This document shows positions 10,598-19,993 of a stretch of DNA of 64,000 nucleotides, piece after piece. A program made the translations under genes and the position numbers. Origin of the DNA: Lumbricus terrestris (taxonomy: Eukaryota; Annelida; Clitellata; Crassiclitellata; Lumbricidae); contig OX457042.1 in the NCBI GenBank assembly GCA_949752735.1, forward strand, positions 61,169,468-61,233,467. Direction: 5' to 3'. How positions within the stretch are numbered: position 1 is the stretch's first letter; every line of letters begins with the position of its first letter. The notes under the pieces were generated by a model that saw only the letters and a list, made by a program, of their open reading frames with translations, searched no databases and was not told where the DNA came from.

Positions 10598-13500
10598 ATG
10601 AACTACGATACGTATAATCTGAAAGAATTGCGACAAATTCCAAAACAAAGAGGACAAAAAGGATACTCGAAACTACGAAAAGCGGAACTCATCGCATTCA
10701 TAAAGCATGGAGATCGATTAGGTGCTCGGGCTCAGGTCATCAAAGCTCCGACGCGTACTCCAGGCACTTTACAAGAATTGCGAGAAATTATGAAGCGGAG
10801 AGGTCAAAAAGGATCCACAAGATTGGGAAAAGCGGAACTTACGACATACTTGGAAAAGAATACTTGGAAATTTTTGAAGACGAAAAATCAATCTTTCCCA
10901 GATTGGTTGGCTAGTGAGATTAGTCAGCTTCCCCCTCGAATAAAACCACCCGTTCATAGGTTCAAACTTCGAGAGACCGCGTCGGCCATCAAAGGGTTTA
11001 CAAAAAGATACACGATCGATGGCAACAACATGATCGATGTTGCAACTTTTCTCAAGGCTGTAAAACCGCAGGTAGTTAGGCTGCTGACAAAAAATCGAGG
11101 GGTAAAAGTTCAACTCAATCTCATGTGTGTAATGGAGAAAGTAGACATAAAATCCGGTGAAATAACAACGGCTGAGCCTAATTTCAAATCAAAGACTGAT
11201 ATCATTTTAGAATCAACCGATGTGAAGGAAATATATACCAACGCAGTGGATAAAATTAAAGAGAGCATGGCGAGTTATCAGATGCGGGGTAGCAATTGGC
11301 GATTCAAGGCCGTTTTGAAGTTGGATATCGATACAGTGGTATACAAGCCATTGAAAGGCAGTTCATATATTCAGCTTCCTAGGTATTTAGCAAATAAAAA
11401 GGCCATTATTAATATGAAAAACAAAGACGATGAATGTTTCAAATGGTGTATCACTAGAGCCTTGAACCCAACGGGTGATGGTGACAACCCTGAAAGAATC
11501 ACGCGATATCTAAAAGAAAAATCTGAGAAACTCGATTGGAGCGGCATCGAATTCCCAGTTGCTGTCAATGCTAATATTATACAAAAGTTTGAGCGTTGTA
11601 ATAACATTAGCGTCAGTGTATTCGGGTATGAGGAGGCAGTATACCCATTATATATATCGATGAACGAAAGCGATACCCGCGTAGATCTATTACTCATTTC
11701 TGAGGAAGAAAAGAAGCATTATTGTTGGATTAAGAACTTTAATAAGTTGTTGGCGCGTCGAACCGAAACAAGCCATAACTCAATGCACTATTGCAGAAGA
11801 TGTTTAATCGGCTACAGAACGATAGAATCGCTTAATAAACACAGCGAGTACTGTTCGCAACATGACGCCCAACGAATAGAATTGCCTCCACCAGGAACTA
11901 TGCTAAGTTTTAATCATCATTTCAAATCGATGAGAGTACCTTTTATTGTCTATGCGGATTATGAGTCCTTCATTAAACCGATCGATACTTGTCAGCCTGA
12001 TCCAAGCACGTCTTACACCAATAAATACCAGAAACACACGCCTAGCTCGTTTTGCTATCACATAAAATGTTTCGACGACGACATTTATTATCAAGATCCG
12101 GTGGCGTTTACAGCTGAAAACGAAGACGACGATGTTGCCCAGATATTCGTAGATTCTCTTGTAGAAAATATAAAACGAATATATAATCAGTTCAGGTTCC
12201 CGAAGGATATGATATTCGGTAAAAATGAGAAAAAATGTTTCGATAAAGCTACCAACTGTCATATCTGTGGAGAAGAGTTAGGTGACGATCGTGTCAGAGA
12301 TCATTGTCATTTGAGTGGTAAATTCAGAGGTGCCGCCCATAACAGCTGTAATTTGAAATATAAAGTCCCCAAATTTTTCCCCGTTGTATTCCATAATCTA
12401 ACCGGCTACGATAGCCATCTATTCGTAAAGAAATTACGAGGTGGTGAAAATGAAAATATTAAATGCATACCCTGCAACGAAGAAAAGTATATCTCATTTA
12501 GCCGAGAGATCGTAGTCGGCAAGTTTATTAACGAAGAAGGGAAAGAGAAAGAGGTCAAGCGTGAACTCCGCTTCATCGATAGTTTTAGATTCATGCCCTC
12601 GAGTCTCGACGCGTTATCGAAGAATCTCCGCAAAGATCAGTGTAAAAATTTAGGCTATTTTTTTAAAGGCGACAAGTTAGATCTTTTGCTTAGAAAAGGT
12701 GTTTACCCATACGATTACGTCGACGGCGTTGAAAGATTAAATGAAACCGAATTACCCCCGAGGCAAAACTTCTATTCAAAACTAAACGATTCAGGGATCG
12801 GTGATGAAGATTACGAACACGCGAGAACGGTATGGAATAAATTTGGGTGCAAAACGTTAAGAGAATATCACAACTTGTACAATCTTTCAGATGCTCTACT
12901 GCTGGCTGATGTATTCGAAAATTTTAGAGACGTCTGTATGAAGAACTACAACCTAGATCCCGCCTGGTATTACACTTCACCCGGACTAGCTTGGGACGCC
13001 GCTTTGAAGTTAACTGATGTAGACTTGGAGTTGTTGAGCGACTACGATATGTTATTAATGATCAAACAGGGAATCAGAGGAGGAGTCAGCACGATTTCGA
13101 ACCGATACGGAAAAGCGAACAACAAGTACATGGGGGAAGCTTTTGACCCCACCCAGCCTTCGACATTCATTCCCTACTTGGACGCGAACAACTTGTATGG
13201 TTGGGCAATGTGTAAGCCACTACCAACGCATGGATTCAAATGGATGACTGATAACGAGCTGAAAGATTGGAAAAGCATTGCCGAACGAGATGGAATGGGG
13301 TGTATACTAGAAGTCGACTTAGAATACCCTGAAGAATTACACGACCTGCATAACGATTATCCACTAGCCCCTGAGAGTGTAAAACCCCCAGGCTCAGATG
13401 TAGCGAAACTAATTCCAAATTTGAACGATAAAAAGAAATATGTAGTTCATTACGTTAATTTACACTTGTACGAAAGTCTCGGGCAGAAAATCGTTAAAAT

Positions 13501-14392
13501 TCACCGTGGGTTAAAATTCAAAGAGAGCGCGTGGCTGAAAAAGTATATCGAGTTGAATACGGAATTGCGAACGAAAGCTACAAACGATTTCGAGAAAGAC
13601 TTTTTCAAGCTGATGAATAATAGCGTCTTCGGTAAAACCATTGAAGCTATAGAAAATCGTGTAGACATACGATTGGTGAGCAACGAGAAGGAGGCTATAA
13701 AACTCGCGGCTAAAACTAATTACGACAGTCGGACTATTTTTGATCAAAACCTAATTGCCATTCACATGAAAAAAACTTCGTTGCTCTATAACAAACCGAT
13801 ATATCTTGGTATGTGCATCCTAGACTTGAGTAAAACGCTCATGTATCAATTTCATTATAATTACATCAAGGATAAGTATGGGGATAGGGCGAAGTTACTT
13901 TTTACAGATACAGATTCGTTAGCCTATGAAATTAAGACCGACGATTTTTATGCTGATATAGCACCCGATGTTAGAAGTAGATTTGACACAAGTGACTATG
14001 CTAAGGACCATCCTTCTGGTATCTACACTAGTATCAACAAAAAGGTCATAGGTATGTTTAAGGACGAAACAGCCGGTAAACAGATTGAGGAATTTGTGGG
14101 TTTGAGGTCAAAGTTATACTCTTACAAAATAGCGGGGAAAGATCATAAAAAATGTAAGGGCGTGAAAAAGAACGTTGTTAAAAAATCGATTACTCATGAA
14201 GATTACAAAGAATGTCTGTTTACGAGGAAACAACAGTCGAGAAAAATGAACGTGATTCGATCCCATCTTCACGATATCTACACCGAAGAAGTGAACAAGG
14301 TGGCCCTCTCAGCCGATGACGACAAAAGAGTCATTCAACAAGACGGGATCCATACTCTAGCTTACGGGCATTACTCGTTGAAAACTATTTGA
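10598..14392 (+). CDS. PolB: Protein-primed family B DNA polymerase (Polinton PolB)
   Basis: 1264 residues, the usual length for Polinton PolB, with no break. Two SAP-like helical repeats (about 4-35 and 55-86, each with a GQKG turn) open the protein. A C2H2 finger (about 397-418) and a CxxC...H.H...C treble-clef resembling endonuclease VII (about 551-585) follow. Exonuclease motif I is YADYE (D454, E456), motif II is NLTGYDSH and motif III is YNLSDALLLADVF. Polymerase motif A is DANNLYG (D862), motif B is K1004-LMNNSVFGK and motif C is DTDS (D1104, D1106); a K.Y-type motif (GLRSKLYSYK) follows. It would replicate the element from protein-primed ends. The start lies in ATACAAAATG. Confidence 0.96.
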   Translation: MNYDTYNLKELRQIPKQRGQKGYSKLRKAELIAFIKHGDRLGARAQVIKAPTRTPGTLQELREIMKRRGQKGSTRLGKAELTTYLEKNTWKFLKTKNQSFPDWLASEISQLPPRIKPPVHRFKLRETASAIKGFTKRYTIDGNNMIDVATFLKAVKPQVVRLLTKNRGVKVQLNLMCVMEKVDIKSGEITTAEPNFKSKTDIILESTDVKEIYTNAVDKIKESMASYQMRGSNWRFKAVLKLDIDTVVYKPLKGSSYIQLPRYLANKKAIINMKNKDDECFKWCITRALNPTGDGDNPERITRYLKEKSEKLDWSGIEFPVAVNANIIQKFERCNNISVSVFGYEEAVYPLYISMNESDTRVDLLLISEEEKKHYCWIKNFNKLLARRTETSHNSMHYCRRCLIGYRTIESLNKHSEYCSQHDAQRIELPPPGTMLSFNHHFKSMRVPFIVYADYESFIKPIDTCQPDPSTSYTNKYQKHTPSSFCYHIKCFDDDIYYQDPVAFTAENEDDDVAQIFVDSLVENIKRIYNQFRFPKDMIFGKNEKKCFDKATNCHICGEELGDDRVRDHCHLSGKFRGAAHNSCNLKYKVPKFFPVVFHNLTGYDSHLFVKKLRGGENENIKCIPCNEEKYISFSREIVVGKFINEEGKEKEVKRELRFIDSFRFMPSSLDALSKNLRKDQCKNLGYFFKGDKLDLLLRKGVYPYDYVDGVERLNETELPPRQNFYSKLNDSGIGDEDYEHARTVWNKFGCKTLREYHNLYNLSDALLLADVFENFRDVCMKNYNLDPAWYYTSPGLAWDAALKLTDVDLELLSDYDMLLMIKQGIRGGVSTISNRYGKANNKYMGEAFDPTQPSTFIPYLDANNLYGWAMCKPLPTHGFKWMTDNELKDWKSIAERDGMGCILEVDLEYPEELHDLHNDYPLAPESVKPPGSDVAKLIPNLNDKKKYVVHYVNLHLYESLGQKIVKIHRGLKFKESAWLKKYIELNTELRTKATNDFEKDFFKLMNNSVFGKTIEAIENRVDIRLVSNEKEAIKLAAKTNYDSRTIFDQNLIAIHMKKTSLLYNKPIYLGMCILDLSKTLMYQFHYNYIKDKYGDRAKLLFTDTDSLAYEIKTDDFYADIAPDVRSRFDTSDYAKDHPSGIYTSINKKVIGMFKDETAGKQIEEFVGLRSKLYSYKIAGKDHKKCKGVKKNVVKKSITHEDYKECLFTRKQQSRKMNVIRSHLHDIYTEEVNKVALSADDDKRVIQQDGIHTLAYGHYSLKTI

Positions 14393-14428
14393 AAATTAAA
14401 TAATAATATTATTTTATGAAACATTTAA

Positions 14429-14875
14429 ATGAAATGTAAAATGAGTTTTGAGACATACAAAGACATAAACGTCGAAGGCGTAGTTCTCCCAAATACTCCT
14501 CTATCAAACATCCAGTTGATTGACGCCGTGAAGAAACTAAACATCCCAAACTTCCGTGGCGTCTTCTTGCGAGACGAGCTACCGAAGAAACCTAGACTGA
14601 ATGAATGCGGGATATTGAACTTGGACGATTCTAATGGGGTTGGATCACACTGGTGCTCGTTTTTAAAGAACGGCAAGGATAAAATATATTTCGATAGTTA
14701 CGGCCTACCACCACCCACAGAACTCGTCAAGTATTTACACAGTCCCATCTACTACAACAGTGAACGAATTCAACCGGATAATGAAGTCTTTTGCGGCCAT
14801 CTATGCTTGTACGTTTTGAAAAAGACGATGAACGATGGTTGTAAATTTCAAGAAGTTATAAATGAATTGTACTAA
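14429..14875 (+). CDS. PRO: Adenain-like cysteine protease
   Basis: 148 residues. H74 in GSHW, D89 in YFDSYG, Q115 and C122 in QPDNEVFCGHLC form the catalytic set of the adenovirus protease/Ulp1 (C5/C48) fold, including the seven-residue Q-to-C spacing of adenain. In adenoviruses and, by inference, Polintons, it cuts capsid and core precursors during particle maturation. Two ATGs compete: 14429 (preceded by TTTAA) and 14441 (preceded by GTAAA). Both lie before the first conserved strand. The gene is 36 bp after PolB and 20 bp before the first fibre-like gene. No break is seen. Candidate substrates with matching consensus sites lie in the leftward cluster. Confidence 0.92.
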   Translation: MKCKMSFETYKDINVEGVVLPNTPLSNIQLIDAVKKLNIPNFRGVFLRDELPKKPRLNECGILNLDDSNGVGSHWCSFLKNGKDKIYFDSYGLPPPTELVKYLHSPIYYNSERIQPDNEVFCGHLCLYVLKKTMNDGCKFQEVINELY

Positions 14876-14895
14876 AAATATTATCGCGTAATAAA

Positions 14896-15618
14896 ATGCC
14901 TGTAAACATATTTGGACAAATGGTTAGCGAATCAACGCCACGAGTAATATCAGGCGGTGTCACACTTACTCAAGCCGATAATACTTTTCTAAGACGAGAT
15001 GGAGCAAACCCTGTTACTGGTGATCTAGATATGAATGGCCATGTGATAAAAGGTCTACCTACAAGGAATAATCCGGATGCAGGAATGGATGAGGCTCTAA
15101 GTCAGGGGCAAGCTATAGATTTGATAATGAATCACGATTATGTACCGTCGAGCGATAATCATTTGACTAATAAGAAATACGTCGATGCAACGGCTGAAAA
15201 ATATGTCGACACGAAAGCAATCGGACCTATGATTAGCATGTACACTTCAGCTACGCAAGTCATACGCGCCGAAACTCACACAAAAGTTTCTTTCGATATA
15301 GCAAGATTCGAAAGAGATATCCGCCATCGCGTAGGATGGAATAAGATCTCTCCTGACAAAGCCGGCTGCTATCTCGTTTCGACGCACATAGAATTTCGTT
15401 TATCAGGTGCTACTTCGGGTTTCGTTTACCTGTATAAAAATGGAGGGGTGCATATGCAAATTGCGGGTGGAGTAGGTGTCCCAGGTTCAACTATCAATGC
15501 AACTGGTAGTACCATACTTTATCTAACCGAAAACGATTACCTCGAGATAGGCGTTTATTCACACGCCGCTGTGGGTATAGTAGCTAAGGATTTTTCCATC
15601 GCATTCCTTCGACAATAG
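14896..15618 (+). CDS. Fibre-like protein 1 with C1q/TNF-like C-terminal domain
   Basis: 240 residues. The N-terminal half reads like a phage tail-fibre shaft: TQADNTFLRRDG, GDLDMNGHVIKGLP, then LTNKKYVD repeats. The C-terminal half (about 115-240) has the strand order of a C1q/TNF-type jelly roll: AGCYLVSTHIEF, GFVYLYKNGG, an LTENDYLEIGV strand and a closing FSIAFLR strand. By analogy it could be a trimeric spike on the particle; this is inference and no host-binding evidence exists here. The ATG lies in GTAATAAAATG. A paralogue follows after 29 bp, so the two arose by tandem duplication. Neither has a signal peptide. Confidence 0.7.
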   Translation: MPVNIFGQMVSESTPRVISGGVTLTQADNTFLRRDGANPVTGDLDMNGHVIKGLPTRNNPDAGMDEALSQGQAIDLIMNHDYVPSSDNHLTNKKYVDATAEKYVDTKAIGPMISMYTSATQVIRAETHTKVSFDIARFERDIRHRVGWNKISPDKAGCYLVSTHIEFRLSGATSGFVYLYKNGGVHMQIAGGVGVPGSTINATGSTILYLTENDYLEIGVYSHAAVGIVAKDFSIAFLRQ

Positions 15619-15647
15619 CGACTGGGAAAAAATCTTAATTATATAAA

Positions 15648-16394
15648 ATGCCTGTTGATATATTTGGACGAATGGGTGGTGTAACAGCGCCACGAGTAAT
15701 AGCAGGGGGTATCACATTATCCCAAGTCAACAATACTTTTCTAAGGGTAGATGGAGCAAACCCGGCTACTGGAGATTTAAATATGAATGGCTACTGCATC
15801 ACAGGCCTTCCTATAACGAATAATCCAGATGCTGGAATGGATGAGGTTGTAAGTTACGGACAAACCATAGATTTGTTAACGAATCACGATAATGTACCAT
15901 CCAACGATAATCATTTGACAAATAAAAAATATGTTGACGGACAAATTGCTTCAGCAGTAACCACTACCAACCGATTCTTTGGCCCGGCGTTTAGTGCTTT
16001 CACCTCCGCTGCCCAGGCTATTCCCGCTAGCACCTCCACGACAGTAAATTTTAATACAAAAAGATTCGATCCGGATAATTGTTTCATCAATTTGCAACGA
16101 TTCTTTCCTAAGAAAGCTGGATGTTATATGGTTTCGGTGTTTGTGGAATTTCACGCCGATACTGTTAGAACTTCTGGTAATGTTTCCTTGATCAAAAATG
16201 GGAGGGTGTACATGAAGATGCCCGGCGGTGGAGGAGATTTCGGTGGTGGGGGTACGGCTGGAGCGAATAATAATGTATCGGGTACTTGTCTAGTTCGATT
16301 AACTAATACCGACTACCTCGAGATAGCTGTTATAGCAAACGCTGCTGTAAACATTGAGGCCCATGACTTTTCAGCAGCGTACTTACGACCTTAA
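15648..16394 (+). CDS. Fibre-like protein 2, paralogue of the preceding gene
   Basis: 248 residues with the same plan as 14896-15618: start MPV(N/D)IFG, DNTFLR/NNTFLR segment, GDLNMNGYCITGLP shaft, LTNKKYVDGQ, then a jelly-roll-like head ending FSAAYLRP. The shaft is more similar between paralogues than the head, where an extra glycine-rich loop (about 195-206) is present. Faster change in the head is what one expects of a receptor-facing domain, but this is only inference. The start lies in ATTATATAAAATG. The gene ends 27 bp from the convergent gene, across a hairpin. Confidence 0.7.
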   Translation: MPVDIFGRMGGVTAPRVIAGGITLSQVNNTFLRVDGANPATGDLNMNGYCITGLPITNNPDAGMDEVVSYGQTIDLLTNHDNVPSNDNHLTNKKYVDGQIASAVTTTNRFFGPAFSAFTSAAQAIPASTSTTVNFNTKRFDPDNCFINLQRFFPKKAGCYMVSVFVEFHADTVRTSGNVSLIKNGRVYMKMPGGGGDFGGGGTAGANNNVSGTCLVRLTNTDYLEIAVIANAAVNIEAHDFSAAYLRP

Positions 16395-16422
16395 ATTCGA
16401 AACTACATTTAGTTTTGAATTT
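16393..16422. terminator. Hairpin between convergent Polinton genes
   Basis: AAATTCGAAACT (16393-16404) and AGTTTTGAATTT (16411-16422) can pair with a six-base loop (one G-U). The hairpin occupies the whole space between the stop at 16394 and the opposing stop at 16421, so it could end or protect both transcripts. Function is inferred from position. Confidence 0.5.
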
Positions 16423-16819
16423 ATATTTCCACGTCATCCTCCTTTCTCTCATGGACTTTAATTTCGTATCTATTTCTCCATACTCGGCCATCGAACGCTA
16501 AGATTGTTCGCGCTTCTTGCCCGTGTGCTTTACCCGCCTTGTAAAGCGATGTATACGAGTTTACTTTACCCGTTTCACGGTCTAATATATCTACTCGTCT
16601 TGGTTGGTTTCTGATATATTTCAATCTCTCATATTTTGGATCCGTGCTGGGCACCTTCATTTCTGCTATATCTCGCTCAAGTACGCCCTTCTCGCATAAT
16701 AGATTGATAAGTTCGGACTTGTTGAGATAAGTTTTGATACCGTGCTCTTTCAACAACGTTTTCAATTCTATCAGTTTCATTTTTAGTACAAGATATTTTT
16801 TTAAATACCCAACGCTCAT
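16421..16819 (-). CDS. SAP-like / NUMOD1-like small DNA-binding protein
   Basis: The N-terminal part (from MKLIELKTLLKEHG) is a helix-turn-helix with the SAP/LEM-like plan also seen twice in PolB (LNKSELINLL). The C-terminal half (SYTSLYKAGKAHGQEARTI, then WRNRYEI) looks like a NUMOD1/AP2-type modular DNA-binding domain of homing-nuclease origin. Two starts are possible. ATG 16819 overlaps the capsid gene stop as ATGA within TAATAAAATG (132 residues). ATG 16780, 13 codons later, begins exactly at the SAP helix. A chromatin- or DNA-binding role is inferred; nuclease residues are not seen. Confidence 0.65.
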   Translation of the reverse strand: MSVGYLKKYLVLKMKLIELKTLLKEHGIKTYLNKSELINLLCEKGVLERDIAEMKVPSTDPKYERLKYIRNQPRRVDILDRETGKVNSYTSLYKAGKAHGQEARTILAFDGRVWRNRYEIKVHERKEDDVEI

Positions 16820-18108
16820 TTTATTACAGCGCTCATTTTATTACCATCCGACTGAAAATTGATTAACTTGTCACAAATTATCACTGCATAAGCTTGCGTT
16901 CGAGCTGGCACCACATCATTAAAAGTAGCTTTGATCGTGATATCGACTGTCGAGCCCTTCAAACGCTCTGATTGCTTGCTCACATCAAACACCATAATTG
17001 GGAACAGATCTTTGAAGTCTGCTGGAGTGATATTACTTTGCGTTATCAGTTCGCTCATTCCATAGAATTTTTTACTAAACGTGGACGCTTCTCGGTACGC
17101 TCGCGAGAACTGTTGATTCGGGAATGATAGGTTATAGTCGACGGCTGGGTATCGGTCCTGATTCATCATCACATACATGTTCTTCAGATTACAATGATCG
17201 AAAACGGAAGGATTCATAGTTTGATTGCCGTCACGATCCGTTTGAAAACCTATAATTATGTACCTAGGTTTCTCAGATGATGCCTTGACGCCAAGTTTCC
17301 AGGTAAAAGTAGACGCGCGGTCAACGTTTATAGTATCGGATTGATGTGCCCTGTACCCAACCGACAGCGAAGCCTTCGATTCGATCGTTTTCATCAGTTC
17401 GAACTTCTCCATATCAGCCGGCTTTACATGCGGCATAAACCACGAGATTTTGTCTAGTCTGACTTTCCCAGCAGCCACAGCAGCGTCTCGAAAAATTGCG
17501 TCGTCGTCGGCTTTACGAACAAGAGTTAGCGTTTGTTTAAAACCATAAACAATCTTGTTGTAATCGTCACAAAATCCCAAAATATGCCTCAATGGAACGA
17601 TAAAACTAAACGTGCCTTTAACACCCGGTTTTTGAATTAGATACGACTGTCTAACAGCGAAACCCGTATTATTAGCTATAGAGGCTGTCGCGCCACTGTC
17701 TTTATACCACAGCTGATTCAAACCTTGAGCTAGTTGAAAATCATTTGGGTATTTTAGTAATCCTAGCATCGTAGTTGCTTGACCCGGGTAAAATAACGAT
17801 TCAATTACATCGTTTGATAAGGAATATGAAATCTGACTGAACAGATGCATGAGTCCATTGTTTGTAAGGGCTACAGCATCAGCATCGAGGGTGTACGCGG
17901 TGTTGTCCGCCTTCAACAACCTGCCCTCGAATAATAGATAAGATTCCGCTGGATGGTTGAAATTATCTTGAGTTTCGATGTTTATTCTAATCTCCCCAGC
18001 GGTGTTTAGATTCGCTCCCGTTATCGGTTCATACTCATGCCATTCGTAGCGCACGATACCCTCATCGATTAGAGGTTGTTCGGTAAAGTTTAGAATATCA
18101 GACTGCAT
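16816..18108 (-). CDS. MCP: Major capsid protein (double jelly-roll)
   Basis: 430 residues, intact. Length, position and segments such as LLFEGRLLKADN, NNGLMHLFSQISYSLSN, GLLKYPNDF, SFIVPLRHILGFCDDYNKIVYG and WKLGVKASSEKPRYIIIGFQTDR match the capsid protein described for metazoan Polintons, a double jelly-roll related to those of adenoviruses and virophages. It would form the pseudo-hexagonal capsomers of an icosahedral particle. It lies in the leftward cluster with the minor capsid, ATPase and small virion proteins. The start is in CTACAATAAAATG. The 3' end overlaps the next gene by an ATGA. Confidence 0.9.
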   Translation of the reverse strand: MQSDILNFTEQPLIDEGIVRYEWHEYEPITGANLNTAGEIRINIETQDNFNHPAESYLLFEGRLLKADNTAYTLDADAVALTNNGLMHLFSQISYSLSNDVIESLFYPGQATTMLGLLKYPNDFQLAQGLNQLWYKDSGATASIANNTGFAVRQSYLIQKPGVKGTFSFIVPLRHILGFCDDYNKIVYGFKQTLTLVRKADDDAIFRDAAVAAGKVRLDKISWFMPHVKPADMEKFELMKTIESKASLSVGYRAHQSDTINVDRASTFTWKLGVKASSEKPRYIIIGFQTDRDGNQTMNPSVFDHCNLKNMYVMMNQDRYPAVDYNLSFPNQQFSRAYREASTFSKKFYGMSELITQSNITPADFKDLFPIMVFDVSKQSERLKGSTVDITIKATFNDVVPARTQAYAVIICDKLINFQSDGNKMSAVIK

Positions 18109-18130
18109 TTTATTGTAGAATAATATTTTT

Positions 18131-18562
18131 TTACACGACCTTCATTCCCGCGCCGTTTAACGTACGTGCTAAATCTTGGATCGACGGGGCATTTTTCAAA
18201 CCATTCCCCATCATCAGATTATTGATATTAGTGTCCGCCACATTCGTCCCGATGCTACTAAGTCGAGCTAAAGTGTCTATATTTTTTTGCGTAAGTGGTT
18301 TCTTTGGAGCAGTAAACAGTTTAGCCGCAGCTTTGTCTACTAATCTTTTACCGGCGTCAGTTGCGGCTGATTTTCCAACATCGATAGCCTTTTTCCCAAT
18401 TTCTATCGCCACGTCTTTACTACCACTAAGAGCTCTCGCTGCTAACTGTTTGACGGCGTTCGATGTAGCTAGTCTTTTGACAAGTCCTGAAATAGTGTCA
18501 AATATTCCAGATCCACCGATAACGTATTGCTTCCTGTAACTCCTTCTATTAACGATCGGCAT
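18131..18562 (-). CDS. Small basic virion-like protein with adenain-type cleavage motifs
   Basis: 143 residues, basic and alanine-rich, without recognisable enzyme motifs. Three sequences fit the adenovirus protease consensus (M/I/L)-X-G-X-G: IGGSG (15-19), MMGNG (117-121) and LNGAG (135-139). With an adenain-like protease in the same element, this suggests a precursor trimmed during particle maturation, comparable in logic to adenovirus core/cement proteins. The middle segment is likely helical and amphipathic. The start lies in CATTATAAAAATG. The gene lies 22 bp from the capsid gene and 2 bp after the broken gene upstream. Function is inferred. Confidence 0.65.
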   Translation of the reverse strand: MPIVNRRSYRKQYVIGGSGIFDTISGLVKRLATSNAVKQLAARALSGSKDVAIEIGKKAIDVGKSAATDAGKRLVDKAAAKLFTAPKKPLTQKNIDTLARLSSIGTNVADTNINNLMMGNGLKNAPSIQDLARTLNGAGMKVV

Positions 18563-18564
18563 TT

Positions 18565-19468
18565 TTATAATGTCATCATTATATTTTTATAAGCATCCTT
18601 GCTCAACACCCCTTGCCTTAGTAACGCATCACACATCGCCACGATCTCGTTTCTTACCCCAGTATTGCCTGCCCTGAAGCCATGAATTCTTAACTCTAGC
18701 TGTTCCACCAATACATTAGGGTCTTCGGATATGACGATTACGCCGACGCCTTTACCCACTGTACTACGCGGTCTCTTTTCCCATATCGATTTGACAATTT
18801 CGTTATATTTAGTGCCCCCAGACGAATTAGGTCTGTTAGGATTTTTCGGCTGTGCTATAGCATTCGTCGCGTACAGAATCTCGGCGTAATCAGCCATATC
18901 ATTATCATCGTATATCGTTTTGTCCGGCCGTTTGAGCGTCAACAACTCCCAAAGCCCTGGTGTTCCTCTGTAAGTTTTATTTTCAACCGTCACATCGTCT
19001 CCTTGAATCAAAATCGGAGTGTCGCCGATGTAGAATTGCCCATTTTGGGATTTTATTCCGAACGTTGTGTCTACGGTTTTTTTTATCGGAGGCGTATTGA
19101 TGAAGGTACTTGGTGGCTACATCTCCTAAATACAGGGTTCTAATATCCTCAGTCGGGTCGCTGCTATACGCTTCTATCGAGGGATACTGAGGAAATTTAA
19201 CTCCTTGTAACGAAGCGGGAAGTGCTTGTAACGCGTTTGAAGTAGCTACTGAGGTTTCTTTGATGGCGGATAGTAAGGCATTTTGCTCTTTGGAAATTGC
19301 GGATTGGGAATCAACTATAGGCTTGTACAATTTGGTTAATTCTTGCTGCAGTCCTGAATCTCCTAATCTCTCCGATAAAAAGTTTTGTTGGATATTCTTC
19401 TTTGTTTTCAGAAACTCCCCGACGATAAACTCTCTTTTCGCGGGGTCGGTTATTTTTACAAACGACAT
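18565..19468 (-). pseudogene. Conserved Polinton virion-like gene, frame broken at an A8 run
   Basis: Two overlapping frames: an N-terminal part from ATG 19468 and a C-terminal part ending at 18565. They are joined only if one base is skipped within the A8 run (coding strand) at 19077-19084; one extra A would explain it. The C-terminal part has NGQFYIGD and YRGTPGLWELLTLKRP, hallmarks of a protein I know from many invertebrate Polintons. The N-terminal part (MSFVKITDPAKREFIV) is shared with the next ORF upstream (19542-19859), so this domain has been duplicated. The cause could be a real mutation, an assembly homopolymer error, or less likely translational slippage. Confidence 0.8.
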
Positions 19469-19484
19469 TTTAAAATTAGAAACA

Positions 19485-19545
19485 TAATGTTTTCAGACGT
19501 GTTTTTTTTGACATGTTTTAAAACATAAGTTAGACGTATTTTCAG
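19485..19545 (-). repeat. Polinton spacer repeat 1
   Basis: CAGACGTGTTTTTTTTGACA, ATGTTTTAAAACAT and AAGTTAGACGTATTTTCAGAC form a block that is repeated in the two following spacers. Confidence 0.7.
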
Positions 19546-19859
19546 ACTTTCTTGTTATTGAATTCTTCAATCTCGCTCAGCATCGACTCAATCTCAACTG
19601 AAATGAGATCATCTACGAGAGCTTTTGAAATAGGATCGTTGTTCGCGTCGAGTTTCACGTCGGCTAGCGATTTCATCGTTTCAAGCATCTCAGCTTTCAC
19701 CATCGGCCTTTTACTGATATAGCTGTCGATTATATTTTGTAGCCCCGAATCACCTAATATCTCTGATAAAAAGTTTTGATGAATATTCTTCTTTGTTTTC
19801 AGAAACTCCCTGACGATAAACTCTCTTTTCGCGGGGTCGGTTATTTTTACAAACGACAT
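19542..19859 (-). CDS. Chimeric small Polinton protein
   Basis: 105 residues from the ATG at 19859 (ACTTACTTAAAATG context; an upstream in-frame ATG is less likely). The first 40 residues nearly equal the N-terminus of the broken gene at 19468 (MSFVKITDPAKREFIV(G/R)EFLKTKKN). The C-terminal half (SLADVKLD, ISKALVDD, MLSEIEEFN) equals the C-terminal helix region of the 20511-21209 protein (TLADAKLN, ISKALMDD, ILSEIEKFN). It is therefore a natural recombinant of two neighbours. It is likely helical and has no catalytic motif. Its upstream spacer is one of three related repeats. Confidence 0.6.
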   Translation of the reverse strand: MSFVKITDPAKREFIVREFLKTKKNIHQNFLSEILGDSGLQNIIDSYISKRPMVKAEMLETMKSLADVKLDANNDPISKALVDDLISVEIESMLSEIEEFNNKKV

Positions 19860-19879
19860 TTTAAGTAAGTAAAAAAAAA

Positions 19880-19985
19880 TAATGTTTTCAGACGTGTTTT
19901 TCAACATGTTTTAAAACATAAGTTAGACGTATTTTCAGACGTAACGACATACGTCTACATGTTTTCACGTATGTCTTTTTTTAGA
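19880..19985 (-). repeat. Polinton spacer repeat 2
   Basis: Same block as 19485-19545, extended by AACGACATACGTCTACATG and TTTTCACGTATGT. ACATACGT/ACGTATGT is a short inverted motif. It lies between two duplicated genes. Confidence 0.7.
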
Positions 19986-19993
19986 TAAATTCG

